From: Desulfobacteraceae bacterium
GTDB lineage: Bacteria; Desulfobacterota; Desulfobacteria; Desulfobacterales; JAABSP01
Assembly (NCBI GenBank): GCA_011390035.1
Contig: JAABTE010000123.1
Location: 1 to 7,632 of the forward strand
Direction of reading: 5' to 3'
DNA length: 7,632 nt
Of the stretch, positions 1-5,900 are shown piece by piece (the first letter of the stretch is position 1; the number at the start of each line of letters is the position of its first letter). Both the position numbers and the translations under genes were made by a program. The notes under the pieces are model-generated. The model was not told where the DNA came from and made no database searches. It saw only the letters and a list, made by a program, of their open reading frames with translations.

Positions 1-93
1 TTGATCCTGCGCAATCTGGCCGTCTGATCCATCCCGATCCCCGCCGACGCCGGTGTTGAAAACCCCCACACCGGTGTCGAATTTTCCCACACA
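1..93. mobile_element. possible insertion-sequence right end (IS21-like)
   Basis: The plus strand opens with the end of a reading frame (codons for LILRNLAV, stop at 25-27) too short to identify. It is followed by two adjoining 21-bp direct repeats, 50-70 and 71-91, which match at 16 of 21 positions and share CCGGTGT, GAA and CCCACA. The block ends in CACA at 90-93. From memory, short repeated blocks of the type GTGTTGAAAA-CCCCCACA just after a transposase-helper gene, with a terminal CA, resemble IS21-family ends. The left end and any target duplication lie outside the window, so this cannot be confirmed. The repeats could instead be regulator-binding sites 21 bp (two helical turns) apart. 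Confidence 0.3.
50..91. repeat. two tandem 21-bp direct repeats
   Basis: Copy one is 50-70 and copy two is 71-91, with no spacer. Mismatches are at repeat positions 8 and 12-15, where the A/C-rich centre of copy one becomes T-rich in copy two. The junction creates the perfect palindrome ACACCGGTGT at 68-77. The repeats may be the end of an insertion sequence or binding sites upstream of the sigma-54 promoter at 262-277. Confidence 0.7.
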
Positions 94-193
94 GGCCTAT
101 CATGCCGATTTAAATCGTAAAAGTGATCGATTAAAATGCCACCCAATCCCTGGCATGTGGTTTTTCCCCACATCCCGCCATGGCCATGGAACA

Positions 194-230
194 GGCCCTG
201 ATCGGGCCATAGTATTTTATTTACTTTTTA
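194..230 (+). terminator. weak terminator-like hairpin
   Basis: GGCCC at 194-198 can pair with GGGCC at 204-208 around the loop TGATC. An AT-rich run with several T tracts follows (210-233). The stem is only five G-C pairs and the T tracts are interrupted, so this is a weak candidate. It would end transcription coming from the left edge, ahead of the promoter at 262. A 12-bp palindrome, CCATGGCCATGG at 178-189, lies just upstream and has no known role. Confidence 0.3.
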
Positions 231-243
231 TTTCAGTCAGTTA

Positions 244-255
244 TTGATTCATCAA
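244..255. promoter_or_regulatory. palindrome next to the -24 element
   Basis: TTGAT-TC-ATCAA is a perfect inverted repeat with a two-base spacer, ending six bases before the -24 box. Its position would suit a repressor or an accessory DNA-bending protein better than a distant enhancer. No regulator can be named from the sequence. Confidence 0.3.
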
Positions 256-261
256 CCAGCC

Positions 262-277
262 TGGCACAGCCCTTGCT
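262..277 (+). promoter_or_regulatory. sigma-54 (RpoN) -24/-12 promoter
   Basis: TGGCACAGCCCTTGCT matches the RpoN consensus (TGGCAC-N5-TTGCW). The GG at 263-264 and GC at 275-276 are separated by exactly ten bases, the spacing that defines this class. Transcription would start near 288, leaving a leader of about 72 nt before the ATG at 360. Sigma-54 promoters require an activator bound upstream. Candidate sites are the 21-bp repeats at 50-91, the inverted repeat 155-173 (ATGTGG-N7-CCACAT) and the palindrome TTGAT-TC-ATCAA at 244-255. Confidence 0.8.
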
Positions 278-344
278 CTATGAAGATGGCAAGAGCGAAC
301 GGAATGAAACTGGAACCCAATTCAAATCAATGAATCAAAAATAA

Positions 345-354
345 AGGGGAGGTG
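345..354 (+). promoter_or_regulatory. ribosome-binding site for the first H-like gene
   Basis: AGGGGAGGTG lies a few bases before the ATG at 360 and is a near-perfect Shine-Dalgarno sequence. It supports the 360 start over the shorter overlapping frame that begins at 352. Confidence 0.75.
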
Positions 355-359
355 GCAAA

Positions 360-1352
360 ATGGAACAAAGAGAGACAAAGAAAAGCCGGCTGGGATTCGG
401 GTCCACCTATCGTCAGGGCGCCCGTAAGGATCTGCAATCGGATGGGGAGATCGGCGTCGTCTTTGGCGGTCAGGTGTGGATGGTCAAGCCCGAGCATTAT
501 GCCAGAACCAACAACCCCTGCATCTGGATGCAGGCCGGCCTGACCAAGTTCAAGGCCTGCAACAACTACTTTGACTGCGCCACCTGCAAGTACGACGAGG
601 CCATGAACCGGAAGGTGGCCGAGGGCAGGCAGATCGGCTGGCGCGATTCGCTGCGGATGCGGTCGGCCATGGACCGGGTGTGCCGCCACAGCCTCACCAA
701 CCGCATCGAACGCCGGACCTGCGCCTATAACTACGAGTGCGGCCACTGCGATTTCGATCAGTTCTTCGAGGAAGTCTGGACGGCCAGGACCCGCGCCACT
801 CCCTTCGAGGTCCAGTCGGTCAAAGGCTTTAACGTGCCGGTGGACTACCATTTCCACAACGGCCACACCTGGGCCCGGATCGAGTCGGGCGGCTATATCC
901 GCATCGGCCTGGATGACTTCGCCCTGAAGGTTCTTGGCGAGGCCGACGCCCTGGACATGCCCCTGATGGGCAAGGAGCTAAACCCGAACAGGCCGGGATG
1001 GGGCCTGCGGCGCAAGGAGAACCTGGCGGACGTGCTGTCTCCGGTGGGCGGCGTGATCACCGAGGTCAACCACAACGTGCGGGAAAACCCGAAGCGGGCC
1101 AATCAAGATCCCTACGGCGACGGATGGCTCTTTCTGGTGCGCACCGGCGATATCAAGAAATCGGTGGCCAACCTGATGATCGAGGACAAGAGCATCGACT
1201 GGATGGACAGCGAGGTGACCCATCTCGAACACATGATCGAGCAGGTGGCCGGCCCGCTGGCGGCCGACGGCGGTCTGCTCCAGCCCGACATCTACGGCAA
1301 TCTGCCCTCCATCGGATGGCGGAACCTGACCCGCAACTTCCTGAAGACCTGA
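360..1352 (+). CDS. cysteine-rich GcvH-like protein lacking the lipoyl lysine (paralogue 1)
   Basis: 330 residues, cytoplasmic by the absence of a signal peptide or membrane segment. Residues 1-50 are a polar leader not shared with the downstream paralogue. Two cysteine modules of identical spacing follow: C54-C67-C73-C76 and C108-C121-C127-C130 (C-x12-C-x5-C-x2-C). Each ends in an aromatic-Asp pair (KYD, DFD), as expected of a zinc or Fe-S ligand set. Residues 156-275 form a glycine-cleavage H-protein-like domain: GHTW at 168-171, IGLDDFAL at 182-189, LSPVGG at 226-231 and DPYGDGW at 250-256. In true H proteins the lipoylated lysine lies seven residues before the SPV serine; here that residue is E220. 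K219 is adjacent but is not kept in the paralogue. The tail 301-328 (AADGG, DIYG-LPS-GW) is conserved in the paralogue. True GcvH is about 130 residues, so this is an enlarged derivative. The start is fixed by a strong ribosome-binding site. A role in glycine cleavage is unlikely; the actual function is unknown. Confidence 0.9.
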   Translation: MEQRETKKSRLGFGSTYRQGARKDLQSDGEIGVVFGGQVWMVKPEHYARTNNPCIWMQAGLTKFKACNNYFDCATCKYDEAMNRKVAEGRQIGWRDSLRMRSAMDRVCRHSLTNRIERRTCAYNYECGHCDFDQFFEEVWTARTRATPFEVQSVKGFNVPVDYHFHNGHTWARIESGGYIRIGLDDFALKVLGEADALDMPLMGKELNPNRPGWGLRRKENLADVLSPVGGVITEVNHNVRENPKRANQDPYGDGWLFLVRTGDIKKSVANLMIEDKSIDWMDSEVTHLEHMIEQVAGPLAADGGLLQPDIYGNLPSIGWRNLTRNFLKT

Positions 1353-1450
1353 TGACGCGGAAGGCCGGATGATCCGAGGATCCTTCGACCTTCCGACGAT
1401 TCGAGGATTCGACGATCCCATGGCGCGATGACGCGGCGCTGAAAGCGGCG
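1353..1450. repeat. degenerate GAGGATTCGACGAT-type repeats between the paralogues
   Basis: The spacer after the first gene holds overlapping variants of CGA(G/C)GAT(T/C)C: ATCCGAGGATCC near 1371-1382, then GACGATTCGAGGATTCGACGAT at 1395-1416 in shorter pieces. The stretch is bracketed by a direct repeat, GATGACGCGG, at 1351-1360 (overlapping the stop codon) and 1427-1436. No gene is visible. It may be a remnant of an intergenic repeat family or replication slippage. Confidence 0.45.
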
Positions 1451-1494
1451 AACCGGTCCGGGAACCACCTTCCGGACCGGTTTTGGGCCCTTTT
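1451..1494 (+). terminator. strong hairpin with T tracts between the paralogues
   Basis: AACCGGTCCGG at 1451-1461 pairs perfectly with CCGGACCGGTT at 1472-1482 around a ten-base loop. It is followed by TTTT (1481-1484), GGGCCC and another TTTT (1491-1494). An 11-bp GC-rich stem is enough for intrinsic termination, although the T tract overlaps the stem end and is interrupted. It ends only 17 nt before the start of the second H-like gene. It could therefore be a partial terminator setting the ratio of the two proteins, or an mRNA-stabilising stem. Confidence 0.5.
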
Positions 1495-1511
1495 CCCTGG
1501 AGGCCGGAACG

Positions 1512-2465
1512 ATGAAAACCACATTCCAAATCAACGGCAACGTCGGCGAGACCCGCTTCACCCCCTGCTTCTGGATGCAGGCCGGGGTGGCGCGGAAAAA
1601 GAACTGCGCCATCTCGTTCGAGTGCGCGGCCTGCCGGTATGATCGGGCGATGCGCCGGGTCGCCGGCGAAAACCGAAGGACGCGCCTTGCCGGCCGGGAG
1701 CCAGCGGGGCGCCGGGGCAGGATCGTGTTCTGGCGGGACAAGCTGCTTAAACTGGCCGCCTGGAAGCGGCCGTGTCTTCATCACATGCGGGGCCGCATCG
1801 GCTTTCGGGCCTGCACCAATGCCTACAACTGCGGCGACTGCGAATTTGACCAGTATTTCCAGGACCAGTTCACCGTCCACACCGTGGTGCGGCCGGTGCG
1901 GGTGCTGGACGTGGAGGGTTTCCGAATGCCCCAGGGGTACTACTTCCATGAGGGGCACACCTGGCTGAAAATCGAAGAGGGCGGCATGGCCCGGGTTGGC
2001 ATCGACGATTTCGCCCTGCGCCTGATGGGGCCGCCGGACCGGATCGAATCGCCCCTGGTGGGAAAAACCGTCCAGCAAGGCCGCCCGCATATCAGGGCAC
2101 GGCGGGGCGAAAACGTGGCGGACCTCATCTCGCCGGTCAGCGGCGTGGTGACGGACATAAATCCCCGTCTGCGGGAAAAAGGCGGCATCGCCAACGAATC
2201 GCCCTATGCCGATGGCTGGGTGATGCGGGTTCATGCCCGGAACCTTCGGGGGGATCTGCGGCGCCTGCGAATGGGAAGCGAAACCCGGGAGATGCTGGAG
2301 GCCGAGGTGGACCGACTGTACGGCCTGATCGAGGAAGTGGCCCCGCTGGCGGCCGACGGCGGCTTTTTGGGGACCGATATTTATGGCAGCCTTCCGTCTC
2401 TGGGGTGGGGTCGGATTACGGAGATGTTTTTGAACCTGCCCCAAATAAGCTTTCCACCCCATTGA
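1512..2465 (+). CDS. cysteine-rich GcvH-like protein lacking the lipoyl lysine (paralogue 2)
   Basis: 317 residues, with no signal peptide or membrane segment. It repeats the architecture of the upstream gene without the long leader. Module one is C19-C32-C38-C41, opening with PCFWMQAG; module two is C88-C101-C107-C110. Both have the C-x12-C-x5-C-x2-C spacing. The linker between modules is 46 residues and Arg-rich, against 31 in paralogue 1. From the second module to about residue 276 the two proteins align without gaps at an offset of 20. Over GFRMP through LRLMG I count 22 identities in 38 positions. H-protein signatures are GHTW at 148-151, VGIDDFAL at 162-169, SPVSG at 207-211 and PYADGW at 231-236. 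The lipoyl-lysine position is E200, and no lysine is present between 186 and 222. The tail 279-307 matches paralogue 1. The ATG at 1512 follows GGAGG at 1499-1503. The pair look like an old tandem duplication and may work as partners. Function unknown; an H protein of glycine cleavage is unlikely. Confidence 0.9.
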   Translation: MKTTFQINGNVGETRFTPCFWMQAGVARKKNCAISFECAACRYDRAMRRVAGENRRTRLAGREPAGRRGRIVFWRDKLLKLAAWKRPCLHHMRGRIGFRACTNAYNCGDCEFDQYFQDQFTVHTVVRPVRVLDVEGFRMPQGYYFHEGHTWLKIEEGGMARVGIDDFALRLMGPPDRIESPLVGKTVQQGRPHIRARRGENVADLISPVSGVVTDINPRLREKGGIANESPYADGWVMRVHARNLRGDLRRLRMGSETREMLEAEVDRLYGLIEEVAPLAADGGFLGTDIYGSLPSLGWGRITEMFLNLPQISFPPH

Positions 2466-2490
2466 CAAAGCCTTTGCTATCTTTCATGAT
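2462..2490 (+). promoter_or_regulatory. sigma-70-type promoter with an internal inverted repeat
   Basis: TTGACA at 2462-2467, overlapping the stop codon of the second H-like gene, is followed after 17 bases by CATGAT (2485-2490, four of six matches to TATAAT). Transcription would begin near 2497 and read into the Kazal gene at 2581. The inverted repeat TGCTATC (2475-2481) and GATAGCA (2488-2494) spans the spacer and -10 box. This suits an operator, although as RNA it would form a 7-bp hairpin without a T tract. Confidence 0.4.
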
Positions 2491-2565
2491 AGCACATGAA
2501 CAAACCGCGATAAAGCGGAAAGCTGCTTGACAAGATGCTGGCCGAAGCGGGGCTGGATCGGGAGC

Positions 2566-2573
2566 AAAGGAGA
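2566..2573 (+). promoter_or_regulatory. ribosome-binding site deciding the Kazal gene start
   Basis: AAAGGAGA ends seven to eight bases before the ATG at 2581. This favours 2581 over a TTG at 2527, whose extra 18 residues would precede and spoil the signal peptide. A second ATG at 2584 is possible but less well spaced. Confidence 0.7.
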
Positions 2574-2580
2574 ACAAGCC

Positions 2581-2874
2581 ATGATGCGTGATTTATTGAA
2601 GACAGGTGCGAGGCAAGGCGTTTTATTGATTATCTTTCTGGTCGTTCTGGCCCTCGGGCTTGCCGGATGCCCCCGGAAGGCGTCCAACCCCCCGCCCCAG
2701 CCCCGGCCGAGAGCTGAATCCAACTGCATCGACCAGAGCAAAAAGCGGACCCGAACCCTGTGTACCCAGCAGTACGACCCGGTCTGCGGGTGCAACGGCC
2801 GCACCTACTCAAACGCCTGCGTTGCCAGAAACGCGGGCGTTCTGCGATGGACGGATGGGGCCTGCCCCGAATAA
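2581..2874 (+). CDS. Kazal-type serine protease inhibitor lipoprotein
   Basis: 97 residues. A lipoprotein signal peptide covers residues 1-29, with a hydrophobic run LLIIFLVVLALG and the lipobox LAGC. C30 would be acylated and the protein anchored in the envelope. The residue after C30 is Pro, not the Asp that retains lipoproteins in the inner membrane, so outer-membrane sorting is plausible. A Pro-rich tether (31-45) leads to a Kazal domain with exactly six cysteines: C49, C61, C69, C71, C80 and C95. It has the family hallmark YDPVCGCNGRTYSNAC followed by an AGV turn. C61-x7-C69-x10-C80 is the standard Kazal spacing, and the GCNG variant is common in bacterial Kazal domains. By Kazal convention the reactive-site residue (P1) is two after C61, i.e. 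Q63, which would be unusual for a trypsin-like target. The likely role is to block serine proteases in the periplasm or at the surface. It converges on the RND operon with a 26-bp gap and no clear terminator. Confidence 0.88.
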   Translation: MMRDLLKTGARQGVLLIIFLVVLALGLAGCPRKASNPPPQPRPRAESNCIDQSKKRTRTLCTQQYDPVCGCNGRTYSNACVARNAGVLRWTDGACPE

Positions 2875-2900
2875 CCCCCCCTTCCCTCGTTGATTCCTTT

Positions 2901-5900
2901 TTAAACCCTTTCCCGCGGGTCCACCGCTTCGCCGGGGGGCTTGTCTTCATTCCCGCCATCATCGCCCGGCGCTTCATCCCGGGATGAAGATGGCGCCGTC
3001 TCATCCGTTGACCGCCCGAACCGCCGCCTCACCCACGCCCGAAAATTCTCGAACGCCTCGAACTCCACCGGAATCATCAGCAGCGCCAAAATGGTGGCGC
3101 TGGAAAGGCCCGCCACGAAGGCCGTGGCCATGGGGGCCCAGGAGATCGATTTACTCGGAATGCCGATTGCCATGGGCAAAAGCCCCAGCACCGTGGTGAC
3201 GGTGGTGATGAGAACGGGCCGCATCCGGGCGGCGCATGCGGCCATCACCGCCTCTCGGATGGGGCGGCCGGCCCGGCGGCGGGTGTTCATGAAATCGATG
3301 AGGATGAGCGAATCGTTCACCGCCACCCCGGCAAGGCCCACGATGGCCATGAAGCTGCCGATGGTGAAGGTGGTGCGGGTGAGAAACAGGCCCATCACCA
3401 CCCCGATGAGGGCAAAGGGCACGGCGGTGATGATGATCATGGGCTGGAAATAATCGTTGAACTGGGAGGCCAGCACCATGTAAATGCCCAGAATGGCAAT
3501 GAAAAAGGCAAACGTGAGCGAGGTGTAGGACCGGCTGGTGGATTCGAACTCGCCGCCGAAGGAGATGGACGCGCCCCCCATCCGGTCACCGTTCGCCTCG
3601 AAGAACCGGCTTGCCAGCACCTGGGCCCGGGCCGGCGACAGGGGAGAGCCCGGGGCGATGTCGGCCGTGATGGTGATGGTGGGCCGGCCCTTGTAGCGGC
3701 TGCGGGCGTTTGGCTCCGTGGCGAACTCGGCCCGCACCAGGTCCCTCAAAAGAACGGGGGCGGCGGCGTCCTCCACCACCGGCACGCCGAGGATGTCCAG
3801 CGGGTCGGACAGGCCGGAGGCGGCCATGTTCACCCGGTCAGATTCCCTCGCCAGCCGCACGATCAGATCCACCTCCTCGTCCACCGTCCGGAAGGTGCCC
3901 GCCCTCTGGCCGTTCAGTGCCCCGGCCACCATGCCCGTCACGTCTCCGGGCATCAGGCCGTATTCAAACACCGCCTCGGGTCGCGGCGTGTAGCGCACGA
4001 TGCGGTGCATCTCCGGCCGGTCGTCTCTCAGATCGATCAGGCCCTCCAGTTCCGGCTCGGATTTCATGTATTCAAGCATCGCGTCCGCGCCGTGGATGGC
4101 CCCTTCCATGGTGGCAGCCGTCACCCGGATGTTCACCGGCTTTCCCGTGGGCGGGCCGTCGCCCTCTTCAAAAAGCCGCGCCTCGGGGCGGGGGCCGCCC
4201 GGCGGGTAGGATTTCTCAACGAATTCAGCAATCGACCGGCGCATGTAGGTCAGGTGGGCGATGGGATCGTTTTCCGGGTTTTCGGGAAAATTCCGATCCC
4301 GGTCCTCGGGCAGGGTCACCACGATCTCGCCGAAATGATTGCCCGTGTGGCGCTGGTAATCCTGATCTTCGTAGTAGCCGGCCGTTCCGGAGGTGGATTG
4401 GGCCTGGCCCGGCCCCAGGGACATGATATGGCGGGAGATATCGCGCACCACATTGTCCGTCTCCTCGATGGGGGTGCCCACCGGCATGGCAATGGTGACA
4501 TGGTAGCGGAAATAGTTTCCCGGAAAGAACTTGACCTTGATCAGCGGCATGATGCCGGTGATAGACAGAACCAGAATTGCCACAGACGCGAAAAACAGCA
4601 GCCCGATGCCGCCAAAGGCGATGATCTTGTGGTTGAGCAGGCGGTGAAGTATCCACTCGTAAATCTTCCAGAAAGGGGCGAAAAGCCCGCTTCGGAGGTG
4701 GTGAAACGGGTCCTGATCCTCGGTGACCACCTTCGCGGCGGTCCGTTTCGGCCCCCAGTCCAGCACATGGATGGGCAGGATGAACAGGGCCTCGATCAGC
4801 GAGGCGATCATCGCGTAGGTGACGGTCTTGGGGATCTGGGCGAAAAACTCCCCGGTGCTGCCGGTCATGATCAGCATGGGCAGAAATGCCAGCACCGTGG
4901 TGAGCGCCGAGCTGATAACGGGCAGCATCACCTCCGCGGCGCCGTCCACCACCGCCTCCCGCCGGGATTTGCCCATCTGGGCGTGCCGATGGATGTTTTC
5001 CACGATGATCACCGCGTCATCCACCATGATGCCCGTTACCAGCACAAAGGCGAACAGGCTGATGGTGTTAAGCGACACGCCCGTGGCATGCATGATGACG
5101 ATGGAACACAAAAAGGCGAACGGAATGCCCACGGCGGTGATCATAGCGTTGCGGAACCCGAGGGTGATCCACAGCACCAGCGTCACCAGCGACAGGCCCA
5201 GAATCAGGTTGCCGCCCAGGGTCTTTACCGAATCGTTGATCTCGAAGGTGGAATCGTTGGTGAAGACGATGCCGATGCCCTCTCCGGCATGGGTCTTTTC
5301 AAAGGCTCTTGAGATGGCCTTCACCTGGGTGGAGATGTCCACGGCGTTGCCGCTCTCCTCCTTGATCACCCGGAGGCGAAGGGTATCCAGGCCGTTGACG
5401 GAGGGGATGGTACTCGGGTCCCGGTGGCTCACCCTGGCGTTGGACACCAGATCCCGCACCCGCACGAAGTTGCCGTCCCCGTCCCGCCGGACGATGATGT
5501 CCAGCACGCTCTGCTGATCCGACAGGCGCCGGCCCGCGTCCAGCATGTATTCCCTGTCCCCCTGGCGAAAGCGGCCCGTGGGGATCTTGGTGTTGGCAGA
5601 CGCCACGGCCCGGGTCACCTCATGGAAGGTTATGCCGTGGCGCCGCAGCCGGGCCGGGTCGATGGAGACGTGGAACTCCTTTTCGTAATCGCCCGAAATC
5701 CCGATGCTTTGAACCCCATCTATGTCCAGAAGCCGGGTTTTCAGCTCCTCGGCCAGCAGCTTTAAGCTGTGCTGGGGCAGCTCACCCGTGATGTTGACAA
5801 TGACAACCGGCAGCCACTTATGGGTGTCGATATAGAAAAAGGAGGGCTCGTCGGCCCCCGCCGGCAGCTTGTCTCTGATGCTCAGAACCCGGAAGCGCAG

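Noticed and set aside
155..173. ATGTGG-N7-CCACAT inverted repeat as a terminator
   Set aside because: The T run lies in the loop, not after the stem. It fits a protein-binding site better, and even that is unsupported.
53..247. 64-residue ORF upstream of the first H-like gene
   Set aside because: It has no ribosome-binding site, weak coding character, and runs through the direct repeats and AT-rich promoter DNA.
360..1352. Calling the first gene gcvH of the glycine cleavage system
   Set aside because: The lipoyl lysine is absent, there is a 155-residue cysteine-rich N-terminal region, and no gcvT or gcvP gene is nearby.
1421..1440. Possible second sigma-54 promoter before the second H-like gene
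   Set aside because: A TGGCGC occurs at 1421-1426, but the required GC ten bases after the GG is missing.
978..2468. Long 496-residue open frame antisense to both H-like genes
   Set aside because: It is the mirror of high-GC codon usage: a His/Pro/Gly-rich translation with no recognisable domain. The plus-strand genes beneath it have conserved motifs and ribosome-binding sites.
2535..2591. Short peptide frame (MLAEAGLDREQ...) overlapping the Kazal gene start
   Set aside because: The codons look protein-like and the stop overlaps the Kazal start, which might suggest a leader peptide. However, there is no ribosome-binding site before it and 18 codons are too few to judge.
4005..5312. 435-residue open frame antisense to the RND pump gene
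   Set aside because: Its His/Asp/Gln-rich translation has no motifs and lies wholly within the pump gene, whose membrane segments and relay residues are clear.
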